From Ptiloglossa arizonensis (taxonomy: Eukaryota > Arthropoda > Insecta > Hymenoptera > Colletidae), in NCBI RefSeq assembly GCF_051014685.1, contig NW_027478395.1, positions 1,178,001-1,242,000 of the forward strand: a stretch of DNA of 64,000 nucleotides. Reading direction: 5' to 3'. The notes beneath the pieces were generated by a model. It made no database searches, was not told the origin of the DNA, and worked only from the letters and a program-made list of their open reading frames with translations. Made by a program: the position numbers and the translations under genes. Of the stretch, positions 50,063-61,700 are shown one piece after another. Position 1 is the first letter of the stretch, and every line of letters begins with the position of its first letter.

Positions 50063-50067
50063 TTATA
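50063..50067 (+). repeat. 5-bp ttata insertion variant (site 6 of 6)
   Basis: Same insertion, followed within two monomers by the caactcgttcgcg marker that also follows site 3 (45,311 and 50,278). Confidence 0.85.
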
Positions 50068-50837
50068 CTTTCAGACGCAATAGGAATTTTTGGGTTTGGA
50101 CAATCCGTTCGCGAGATATGGGAGTTTGAAGCTAAGAAATGGTTGAGAAGACAACAAATTTTTCGCAATTCTGCTGCTCCAAACGCTTAACCAGAATGGG
50201 CTAGGGAAAAAATACACACACCGTTGTAATCGGGCGAGTTTCTACATTCAGACGCAGCAGGAATTTTTGGGTTTGTTCAACTCGTTCGCGAGATATGGGA
50301 GTTTGATGCTAAGATGTGGTTCAGAAAACAACAAATTTTTCGCACTTCTGCTGCACCAAACGCTTAACCAGAACGGCCTAGGGAGAAAATACACATACCG
50401 TTGTAATCGGGCTAGTTTCTACTTTCAGATGTAGTAGGAGTTTTTGGGTTTGGTCAATCCGTTCGCGAGATGTGGGAGTTTGAAGCTAAGAACTGGTAGA
50501 GAAGACAACAAATTTTTCGCACTTCTGCTCCTCCAAACGCTTAACCAGAATGGCCTAGGGAAAAATACACATACCGTTGTAATCGGGCGAGTTTCTACAT
50601 TCAGACGCAGCAGGAATTTTTGGGTTTTGTCAATCCGTTCGCTAGATATGGGAGTTTGAAGCTAAGAAATGGTTGAGAAGACAACAAATTTTTCGCACTT
50701 CTGCTGCTCCAAACGCTTAACCAGAATGGCCTAGGGAAAAAATACACATGCCGTTGTAATCGGGCGAGTTTCTACATTCAGACGCAATAGGAATTTTTGG
50801 GTTTGGTCAATCCGTTCGCGAGATATGGGAGATTGGA

Positions 50838-50903
50838 GCTAAGAAATGCTTGAGAAGGCAACAAATTTTGAAGAAATGGTTGAGAAGACAACAAATTTTT
50901 CGC
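50838..50903 (+). repeat. 30-bp internal duplication in a monomer (site 3)
   Basis: Single enlarged monomer with the same junction (caacaaattttgaagaaatgg). The surrounding marker gattggagc suggests descent from the site 1 type. Confidence 0.9.
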
Positions 50904-51839
50904 ATTTCTGCTGCTCCAAACGCTGAACCAGAATGGCCTGGGGAAAAAATACACATACCGTTGTAATCGGGCGAGTTTCTACATTCAGACGCAGCAGGAA
51001 TTTTTGGGTTTGGTCAATCCGTTCGCGAGATATGGGAGTTTGAAGCTAAGAAATGGTTGAGAAGCCAACAAATTTTTCGCACTTCTGCTGCTCCAAACGC
51101 TTAACCAGAATGGCCTAGGGAGAAAATACACATACCTTTGTAATCGGGCGAGTTTCTACTTTCAGATGTAGTAGGAATTTTTGGGTTTGGTCAATCCGTT
51201 CGCGAGATGTGGGAGTTTGAAGCTAAGAAATGGTTGAGAGGACAACAAATTTTTCGCATTACTGCTGCTCCAAACTCTTAACCAGAATGGTCTAGGGACA
51301 AAATACACATACCGTTGTAATCGGGCGAGATTCAAGTTTCAGATGTAGTAGGAATTTTTGGGATTGGTTAACCAGTTCGCGAGATGTGGGAGTTTGAAGC
51401 TAAGATGTGGTTGAGAAAACAACAAATTTTTCGCACTTCTGCTGCCCCAAACGCTTAACCGGAATGGCCTAGGGAAAAATAGACATACCGTTGTAATCGG
51501 GCGAGCTTCTACTTTCAGATGTAATAGAAATTTTTGGGTATGGTCAATCCGTTCGCGAGATGTGGCAGTTTGAAGCTAAGAAATGGTTGAGAAGACAACA
51601 AATTTTTCGCATTTCTGCTGCTCCAAACGCTTAACCAGAATGGACTAGGGAAAAAATACACATACCTTTGCAATCGGGCGAGTTTCTACTTTCAGACGCA
51701 ATAGGAATATTTGGGATTTGTCAATCCGTTCGCGAGATATGGGAGCTGGAAGCTAAGAAATGGTTGAGAAGGCAACAAATTTTGCGCATTTTAGCTGCTC
51801 CAAACGCTTAACCAGAATGGCCTTGGGAAAAAATACACA

Positions 51840-51856
51840 TTCCGTTGTAATCGGGC
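51840..51856 (+). other. CENP-B-box-like site with 8 of 9 core bases
   Basis: Same ttccgttgtaatcgggc form, but followed by the atgtaatagaa cassette, so here the variant is joined to a different downstream allele. Confidence 0.5.
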
Positions 51857-52876
51857 GAGTTTCTACATTCAGATGTAATAGAAATTTTTGGGTTTGGTCA
51901 ATCCGTTCGCGAGATATGGCAGTTGGAAGCTAAGAAATGGTTGAGAAGGCAACAAATTTTGCGCATATCAGCAGCTCCAAACGCTTAACCAGAATGGCCT
52001 TGGGAAAAAATACACATACCTTTGTAATCGGGCGAGTTTCTACTTTCAGATATAGTAGGAATTTTTGGGTTTGGTCAATCCGTTCGCGAGATGTGGCAGT
52101 TTGAATCTAAGAAATGGTTGAGAAGACAACAAATTTTTCGCATTTCTGCTGCTTCAAACGCTTAACCAGAATGGACTAGGGAAAAAATACACATACCTTT
52201 GTAATCGGGCGAGTTTCTACTTTCAGATGTAGTAGGAACTTTTGGGTTTGATCAATGCGTTCGCGAGATGTGGGAGTTTGAAGCAAAGAAATGGTTGAGA
52301 AGACAACAAATTTTTCGCACTTCTACTGCTCCAAACGCTTAACCAGAATGGCCTAGGGAAAAAATACACATACCGTTGTAATCGGGCGAGTTTCTACATT
52401 CAGAAGCAATAGGAATATTTGGGTTTTGTCAATCCGTTCGCGAGATATGGGAGCTGGAAGCTAAGAAATGGTTGAGAAGGCAACAAATTTTGCGCATTTC
52501 AGCTGCTCCAAACGCTTATCCAGAATGGCCTTGGGAAAAAATACACATACCGTTGTTATCGTACGAGTTTCTAATATCAGACGCAATAGGAATTTTTGGG
52601 TTTGGTCTATCCGTTCGCGAGATATGGGAGTTTGAAGCTAAGAAATGGTTGAGAGGACAACAAATTTGTCGCACTTCTGCTGCATCAAACGCTTAACCAG
52701 AATGGCCTAGGGAAAAAATACACATACCGTTGTAATCGGGCGAGTTTCTACATTCAGACGCAGCAGGAATTTTTGGGTTCGGTCAATCCGTTCGCGAGAT
52801 ATGGGAGTTTGAAGCTAAAATGTGGTTGAGAAAACAACAAATTTTTCGCACTTCTGCTGCTCCAAACGCTTAACCA

Positions 52877-53945
52877 GAACGGCCTAGGGAAAAAATACAC
52901 ATACCGTTGTAATCGGGCGAGTTTCTACATTCAGACGCAGCAGGAATTTTTGGGTTTTGTCAATCCATTCGCTAGATATGGGAGTTTGAAGCTAAGAAAT
53001 GGTTGAGAAGACAACAAATTTTTCGCACTTCTGCTGCTCCAAACGCTTAACCAGAATGGCCTAGGGAAAAAATACACATACCGTTGTAATCGGGCGAGTT
53101 TCTACTTTCAGATGTAGTAGGATATTTTTGGGTTTGGTCAATCCGTTCGCGAGATGTGGGAGTTTGAAGCTAAGATGTGGTTGAGAAAACAACAAATTTT
53201 TCGCACTTCTGCTGCTCCAATCGCTTAACCAGAATGGCCTAGGGAAAAATACACATGCCGTTGTAATCGGGCGAGCTTCTACTTTCATATGTAATAGAAA
53301 TTTTTGGGTTTGGTCAATCCGTTCGCGAGATATGGGAGTTGGAAGCTAATAAATGGTTAAGAAGGCAACAAATTTTTCGCATTTCAGCTGCTCCAAACGC
53401 TTAACCAGAATGGCCTAGTGAAAAAATACACATACCTTTGTAATCGGGCGAGTTTCTACTTTCAGATATAGTAGGAATTTTTGGGTTTGATCAATCCGTT
53501 CGCGAGATGTGGGAGTTTGAAGCTAAGAAATGTTTGAGAAGACAACAAATTTTTCGCACTTCTGCTGCACCAAACGCTTAACCAGAATGGCCTAGGGAAA
53601 AATACACATACCGTTGTAATCGGGCGAGTTTCTACATTCAGACGCAGCAGGAATTTTTGGGTTTTGTCAATCCGTTCGCTAGATATGGGAGTTTGAAGCT
53701 AAGAAATGGTTGAGAAGACAACAAATTTTTCGCACTTCTGCTGCTCCAAACGCTTAACCAGAATGGCCTAGGGAAAAAATACACATACCGTTGTAATCGG
53801 GCGGGTTTCTATATTCAGATGTAGTAGGAATTTTTGGGTTTGGTCAATCCGTTCGCGAGATGTGGGAGTTTGAAGCTAAGAAAGGTTGACAAGGCAACAA
53901 ATTTTTCGCACTTCTGCTGCTCCAAACGCTTAACCAGAATGGCCT
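52877..53945 (+). repeat. 1.06-kb segment, copy 1 (pairs with 55,530-56,598)
   Basis: Six monomers recur at an offset of 2,653 bp (15 monomers less 2 bp). Markers are gctagatatggg, gtaggatattttt, atacacatgccg, catatgtaatag, aataaatggttaag and cgggcgggtttctatattc. It forms the A element of an A-B-A'-C-B' arrangement. Confidence 0.8.
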
Positions 53946-55529
53946 AGGGAGAAAATACACATACCGTTGTAATCGGGCGGGTTTCTACTTTCAGATGTGG
54001 TAGGATATTTTTGGGTTTGGTCAATCCGTTCGCGAGATGTGGGAGTTTGAAGCTAAGATGTGGTTGAGAAAACAACAAATTTGTCGCACTTCTGCTGCTC
54101 CAAACGCTTAACCAGAATGGCCTAGGGAAAAATACACATGCCGTTGTAATCGGGCGAGTTTCTACATTCAGACGCAGCAGGAATTTTTGGGTTTGGTCAA
54201 TCCGTTCGGGAGATATGGGAGTTGCAAGCTCAGAAATGGTTGAGAAGGCAACAAATTTTTCGCACTACTGCTGCTCCAAACGCTTAACCAGAATGTCCTA
54301 GGGGAAAAATACACATACCGTTGTAATCGTACGAGTTTCACAATTCAGACGCAGCAGAAATTTTTGTGTTTGGTCAACCCGTTCGCTAGATATGGGAGTT
54401 TGAAGCTAAGAAATGCTTGAGAAGGCAACAAATTTTTCGCACTTCGGCTGCTCCAAACGCTTAACCAGAATGGCCTAGGGAGAAAATACACATACCGTTG
54501 TAATCGGGCGAGTTTCTAAATTCAGACGCAATAGGAACTTTTGGGATTGGTCAATCCGTTCGCTAGATATGGGAGTTTGAAGCTAAGAAATGCTTGAGAA
54601 GGCAACAAATTTTTCGCACTTCGGCTGCTCCGAACGCTTAACCAGAATGGCCTAGGGAGAAAATACACATACCGTTGTAATCGGGCGAGTTTCTACATTC
54701 AGACGCAATAGGAACTTTTGGGATTGGTCAATCCGTTCGCGAGATATGGGAGTTGGAAGCTAAGAAATGGTTGAGAAGGCAACAAATTTTTCGCAATTCT
54801 GCTGCTCCAAACGCTTAACAAGAATGGCCTAGTGAAAAAATACACATACCGTTGTAATCGGGCGAGTTTCTACTTTCAGATATAGTAGGAATTTTTGTGT
54901 TTGGTCAATCCGTTCGCGAGATTTGGGAGTTTGAAGCTAAGAAATGGTTGAGAAGGCAACAAATTTTTCGCACTTCTGCTGCCCCAAACGCTTAACCAGA
55001 ACGGCCAAGGGAAAAAATACACATAACGTTGTAATCGGGCGAGTTTCTACATTCAGACGCAGCAGGAATTTTTGTGTTTGGTCAACCCGTTCGCTAGATA
55101 TGGGAGTTTGAAGCTAAGAAATGCTTGAGAAGGCAACAAATTTTTCGCACTTCGGCTGCTCCAAACGCTTAACCAGAATGGCCTTGGGAGAAAATACACA
55201 TACCGTTGTAATCGGGCGAGTTTCTACATTCAGACGCAATAGGAACTTTTGGGATTGGTCAATCCGTTCGCGAGATATGGGAGTTGGAAGCTACGAAATG
55301 GTTGAGAAGGCAACAAATTTTTCGCAATTCTGCTGCTCCAAACGCTTAACCAGAATGGCCTAGTGAAAAAATACACATACCTTTGTAATCGGGCGAGTTT
55401 CTACTTTCAGATATAGTAGGAATTTTTGGGTTTGATCAATCTGTTCGCGAGATGTGGGAGTTTGAAGCTAAGAAATGTTTGAGAAGACAACAAATTTTTC
55501 GCACTTCTGCTCCTCCAAACGCTTAACCA
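53946..55529 (+). repeat. 1.59-kb segment, copy 1 (pairs with 57,187-58,770)
   Basis: Nine monomers recur at an offset of 3,241 bp (18 monomers plus 55, explained by the two 30-bp expansions lying between). Markers are ttcgggagatatggg, gttgcaagctcag, gtttcacaattcag, gtcaacccg, cttcggctgctcc and ggccaaggg. About five single-base differences were seen. Confidence 0.82.
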
Positions 55530-56598
55530 GAACGGCCTAGGGAAAAAATACACATACCGTTGTAATCGGGCGAGTTTCTACATTCAGACGCAGCAGGAAT
55601 TTTTGGGTTTTGTCAATCCGTTCGCTAGATATGGGAGTTTGAAGCTAAGAAATGGTTGAGAAGACAACAAATTTTTCGCACTTCTGCTGCTCCAAACGCT
55701 TAACCAGAATGGCCTAGGGAAAAAATACACATACCGTTGTAATCGGGCGAGTTTCTACTTTCAGATGTAGTAGGATATTTTTGGGTTTGGTCAATCCGTT
55801 CGCGAGATGTGGGAGTTTGAAGCTAAGATGTGGTTGAGAAAACAACAAGTTTTTCGCACTTCTGCTGCTCCAATCGCTTAACCAGAATGGCCTAGGGAAA
55901 AATACACATGCCGTTGTAATCGGGCGAGCTTCTACTTTCATATGTAATAGAAATTTTTGGGTTTGGTCAATCCGTTCGCGAGATATGGGAGTTGGAAGCT
56001 AATAAATGGTTAAGAAGGCAACAAATTTTTCGCATTTCAGCTGCTCCAAACGCTTAACCAGAATGGCCTAGTGAAAAAATACACATACCTTTGTAATCGG
56101 GCGAGTTTCTACTTTCAGATATAGTAGGAATTTTTGGGTTTGATCAATCCGTTCGCGAGATGTGGGAGTTTGAAGCTAAGAAATGTTTGAGAAGACAACA
56201 AATTTTTCGCACTTCTGCTGCTCCAAACGCTTAACCAGAATGGCCTAGGGAAAAATACACATACCGTTGTAATCGGGCGAGTTTCTACATTCAGACGCAG
56301 CAGGAATTTTTGGGTTTTGTCAATCCGTTCGCTAGATATGGGAGTTTGAAGCTAAGAAATGGTTGAGACGACAACAAATTTTTCGCACTTCTGCTGCTCC
56401 AAACGCTTAACCAGAATGGCCTACGGAAAAAATACACATACCGTTGTAATCGGGCGGGTTTCTATATTCAGATGTAGTAGGAATTTTTGGGTTTGGTCAA
56501 TCCGTTCGCGAGATGTGGGAGTTTGAAGCTAAGAAGGTTGACAAGGCAACAAATTTTTCGCACTTCTGCTGCTCCAAACGCTTAACCAGAATGGCCTA
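55530..56598 (+). repeat. 1.06-kb segment, copy 2 (pairs with 52,877-53,945)
   Basis: Partner copy with occasional private changes (gagacgacaac near 56,366, cctacgga near 56,420, and a 2-bp-short aagaaggttgac near 56,531). Confidence 0.8.
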
Positions 56599-56701
56599 GG
56601 GAAAAATACACATACCGTTGTAATCGGGCGAGTTTCTACATTCAGACGCAATAGGAATTTTTGGGTTTGGTCAATCCGTTCGCGAGATATGGGAGTTTGG
56701 A

Positions 56702-56767
56702 GCTAAGAAATGCTTGAGAAGGCAACAAATTTTGAAGAAATGGTTGAGAAGACAACAAATTTTTCGC
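56702..56767 (+). repeat. 30-bp internal duplication in a monomer (site 4)
   Basis: Same expansion as site 1, including the ggagctaag marker before it and the gctgaaccagaatggcctgg context shared with site 3. Confidence 0.9.
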
Positions 56768-56908
56768 ATTTCTGCTGCTCCAAACGCTGAACCAGAATGG
56801 CCTGGGGAAAAAATACACATAACGTTGTAATCGGGCGAGTTTCTACATTCAGACGCAGCAGGAATTTTTGGGTTTGGTCAATCCGTTCGCGAGATATGGG
56901 AGTTTGAA

Positions 56909-56974
56909 GATAAGAAATGCTTGAGAAGGCAACAAATTTTGAAGAAATGGTTGAGAAGACCACAAATTTTTCGC
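56909..56974 (+). repeat. 30-bp internal duplication in a monomer (site 5)
   Basis: Lies 207 bp after site 4 and begins gataagaaatgc, repeating the paired arrangement of sites 1 and 2. The pair was therefore copied as a unit across about 14.4 kb. Confidence 0.9.
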
Positions 56975-57186
56975 ACGTCTGCTGCTCCAAACGCTTAAAC
57001 AGAGTGGCCTAGGGAAAAATACACAAACCGTTGTAATCGGGTGAGTTTCTACATTCAGACGCAGTAGGAATTTTTGGGTTTGGTCTATCCGTTCGCGAGA
57101 TATGGGAGTTTGAAGCTAAGAAATGGTTGAGAAGGCAACAAATTTTTCGCACTTCTGCTGCTCCAAACGCTTAACCAGAATGGCCT

Positions 57187-58770
57187 AGGGAGAAAATACA
57201 CATACCGTTGTAATCGGGCGGGTTTCTACTTTCAGATGTAGTAGGATATTTTTGGGTTTGGTCAATCCGTTCGCGAGATGTGGGAGTTTGAAGCTAAGAT
57301 GTGGTTGAGAAAACAACAAATTTGTCGCACTTCTGCTGCTCCAAACGCTTAACCAGAATGGCCTAGGGAAAAATACACATGCCGTTGTAATCGGGCGAGT
57401 TTCTACATTCAGACGCAGCAGGAATTTTTGGGTTTGGTCAATCCGTTCGGGAGATATGGGAGTTGCAAGCTCAGAAATGGTTGAGAAGGCAACAAATTTT
57501 TCGCACTACTGCTGCTCCAAACGCTTAACCAGAATGTCCTAGGGGAAAAATACACATACCGTTGTAATCGTACGAGTTTCACAATTCAGACGCAGCAGAA
57601 ATTTTTGTGTTTGGTCAACCCGTTCGCTAGATATGGGAGTTTGAAGCTAAGAAATGCTTGAGAAGGCAACAAATTTTTCGCACTTCGGCTGCTCCAAACG
57701 CTTAACCAGAATGGCCTAGGGAGAAAATACACATACCGTTGTAATCGGGCGAGTTTCTACATTCAGACGCAATAGGAACTTTTGGGATTGGTCAATCCGT
57801 TCGCTAGATATGGGAGTTTGAAGCTAAGAAATGCTTGAGAAGGCAACAAATTTTTCGCACTTCGGCTGCTCCAAACGCTTAACCAGAATGGCCTAGGGAG
57901 AAAATACACATACCGTTGTAATCGGGCGAGTTTCTACATTCAGACGCAATAGGAACTTTTGGGATTGGTCAATCCGTTCGCGAGATATGGGAGTTGGAAG
58001 CTAAGAAATGGTTGAGAAGGCAACAAATTTTTCGCAATTCTGCTGCTCCAAACGCTTAACCAGAATGGCCTAGTGAAAAAATACACATACCGTTGTAATC
58101 GGGCGAGTTTCTACTTTCAGATATAGTAGGAATTTTTGTGTTTGGTCAATCCGTTCGCGAGATTTGGGAGTTTGAAGCTAAGAAATGGTTGAGAAGGCAA
58201 CAAATTTTTCGCACTTCTGCTGCCCCAAACGCTTAACCAGAACGGCCAAGGGAAAAAATACACATAACGTTGTAATCGGGCGAGTTTCTACATTCAGACG
58301 CAGCAGGAATTTTTGTGTTTGGTCAACCCGTTCGCTAGATATGGGAGTTTGAAGCTAAGAAATGCTTGAGAAGGCAACAAATTTTTCGCACTTCGGCTGC
58401 TCCAAACGCTTAACCAGAATGGCCTAGGGAGAAAATACACATACCGTTGTAATCGGGCGAGTTTCTACATTCAGACGCAATAGGAACTTTTGGGATTGGT
58501 CAATCCGTTCGCGAGATATGGGAGTTGGAAGCTACGAAATGGTTGAGAAGGCAACAAATTTTTCGCAATTCTGCTGCTCCAAACGCTTAACCAGAATGGC
58601 CTAGTGAAAAAATACACATACCTTTGTAATCGGGCGAGTTTCTACTTTCAGATATAGTAGGAATTTTTGGGTTTGATCAATCTGTTCGCGAGATGTGGGA
58701 GTTTGAAGCTAAGAAATGTTTGAGAAGACAACAAATTTTTCGCACTTCTGCTCCTCCAAACGCTTAACCA
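57187..58770 (+). repeat. 1.59-kb segment, copy 2 (pairs with 53,946-55,529)
   Basis: Partner copy. The pair also has an inner repeat: the cttcggctgctcc monomer type occurs three times in each copy (about 54,440, 54,620, 55,150 and about 57,681, 57,861, 58,391). Confidence 0.82.
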
Positions 58771-61700
58771 GAATGGCCTAGGGAAAAATACACATACCGT
58801 TGTAATCGGGCGAGTTTCTACATTCAGATGTAGTACGAATTTTTGGGTTTGGTCAATCCGTTCGCGAGATGTGGGAGTTTAAAGCTGAGAAATGGTTGAG
58901 AAGGCAACAAATTTTTCGCACTTCTGCTGCTCCAAACGCTTAATCAGAATGGACTAGGGAAAAAATACACATACCGTTGTAATCGGGCGAGTTTCTAGAT
59001 TCAGACGCAGCAGGAATTTTTGGGTTTGGTCAATCCGTTCGCTAGATATGGGAGTTTGAAGCTAAGAAATGGTTGAGAAGACAACAAATTTTTCGCAATT
59101 CTGCTGCTCCAAACGCTTAACCAGAATGTCCTAGGGGAAAAATACACATACCGTTGTAATCGTACGAGTTTCACAATTCAGACGCAGCAGGAATTTTTGG
59201 GATTGGTCAATCCGTTCGCGAGATGTGGCAGTTTGAAGCTAAGAAATAGTTGAGAAGACAACAAATTTTTCGCATTTCTGCTGATCCAAACGCTTAACCA
59301 GTATGGACTAGGGAAAAAATACACATACCTTTGTAATCGGGCGAGTTTCTACTTTCAGATGTAGTAGGAATTTTTGGGTTTGATCAATCCGTTCGCGAGA
59401 TGTGGGAGTTTGAAGCTAAGAAATGGTTGAGAAGACAACAAATTGTTCGCACTTCTGCTGCTCCAAACGCTTAACCAGAGTGGCCTAGGGAAAAATGCAC
59501 ACACTGTTGTAATCGGGCGAGTTTCTACATTCAGACGCAGTAGGAATTGTGGGGTTTGGTCAATCCGTTCGCGAGATATAGGAGTTTGAAGCTAAGAAAT
59601 GGTTGAGAAGGCAACAAATTTTTCGCACATCTGCTGCTCCAAACGCTTAACCAGAATGGCCTAGGGAAAAAATACACATACCGTTGTAATCGGGCGAGTT
59701 TCTACATTCAGACGCAATAGGAATTTTTGGGTTTGGTCAATCCGTTCGCGAGATATGGGAGTTGGAAGCCAAGAAATGGTTGAGAAGGCAACAAATTTTT
59801 CGCACTTCTACTGCCCCAAACGCTTAACCAGAACGGCCTAGGGAAAAAATACACATACCGTTGTAATCGGGCAAGTTTCTGCATTCAGACGCAGCAGGAA
59901 TTTTTGGGTGTGGTCAATCCGTTCGCGCGATATGGGAGTTTGAAGCTAAGAAATGTTTGAGAAGGCAACAAATTTTTCGCACTTCTGCTGCTCCAAACGC
60001 TTAACCAGAATGGCCTAGGGAAAAATACACATACCGTTGTAATCGGGCGAGTTTCTACATTCAGATGTAGTAGGAATTTTTGGGTTTGGTCAATCCGTTC
60101 GCGAGATATGGGAGTTTGAAGCTAAGAAATGGTTGAGAAGACAACAAATTTTTCGCACTTCTGATGCTCCAAACGCTTAACCAGAATGGCCTAGTGAGAA
60201 AATACACATACCTTTGTAATCGGGCGAGTTTCTACTTTCAGATATAGTAGGAATTTTTGGGTTTGATCAATCCGTTCGCGAGATGTGGGAGTTTGAAGCT
60301 AAGAAATGTTTGAGAAGGCAACAAATTTTTCGCACTTCTGCTCCTCCAAACGCTTAACCAGAATGGCCTAGGGAAAAATACACATACCGTTGTAATCGGG
60401 CGAGTTTTTACATTCAGATGTAGTAGGAACTTTTGGGTTTGGTCAATCCGTTCGCGAGATGTGGGAGTTTGAAGCTGAGAAATGGTTGAGAAGGCAACAA
60501 ATTTTTCGCACTTCTGCTGCTCCAAACGCTTAATCAGAATGGCCTAGGGAAAAAATACACATACCTTTGTAATCGGGCGAGTTTCTACATTCAGACGCAG
60601 TAGGAATTTTGGGGTTTGGTCAATCCATTCGCGAGATATAGGAGTTTGAAGCTAAGAAATGGTTGAGAAGGCAACAAATTTTTCGCACTTCTGCTGCTCC
60701 AAACGCTTAACCAGAATGGCCTAGGGAGAAAACACACATACCTTTGTAATCGGGCGAGTTTCTTCTTTCAGACGCAGCAGGAATTTTTGGGTTTGGTCAA
60801 TCCGTTCGCGAGATATGGGTGTTTGAAGCTAAGAAATGCTTGAGAAGCAAACAAATTTTTGCACTTCTGTTGCTCCAAACGCTTAATCAGAATGGCCTAG
60901 TGAAAAAATACACATACCTTTGTAATCGGGCGAGTTTCTACTTTCAGATGTAGTAGGAATTTTTGGGCTTGGTCAATCCGTTCGCGAGATGTGGGAGTTT
61001 GAAGCTAAGAAATGGTTGAGAAGACAACAAATTTTTCGCAGTTCTGCTGCCCCAAACGCTTAACCAGAACGGCCTAGGGAAAAAATACACATACTGTTGT
61101 AATCGGGCGAGTTTCTACATTCAGATGTAGTAGGAATTTTTGGTTTTGGTCAATCCGTTCGCGAGATGTGGGAGTTTGAAGCTAAGAAATGGTTGAGAAG
61201 ACAACAAATTTTTCGCACTTCTGCTGCTCCAAACGCTTAACCAGAATGGCCTAGGGAAAAAATACACATACCGTTGTAATCGGGCGAGTTTCTACATTCA
61301 GACGCAATAGGAATTTTTGGGTTTGGTCAATCTCTTCGCGACATATGGGAGTTGGAAGCCAAGAAATGGTTGAGAAGGCAACAAATTTTGCGCATTTCAG
61401 CTGCTCCAAACGCTTAACCAGAATGGCCTTTGGAAAAAATACACATACCGTTGTTATCGTACGAGTTTCTACTTTCAGACGCAATAGGAATTTTTGGGTT
61501 TGGTAAATCCGTTCGCGAGATGCGGGAGTTTGAAGCTAAGAAATGGTTGAGAAGACAACAAATTTTTCGCACTTCTGCTCCTCCAAACGCTTAACTAGAA
61601 TGGCCTAGGGAAAAATACACATACCGTTGTAATCGGGCGAGTTTCTACATTCAGATGTAGTAGGAATTTTTGGGTTTGGTCAATCCGTTCGCGAGATGTG

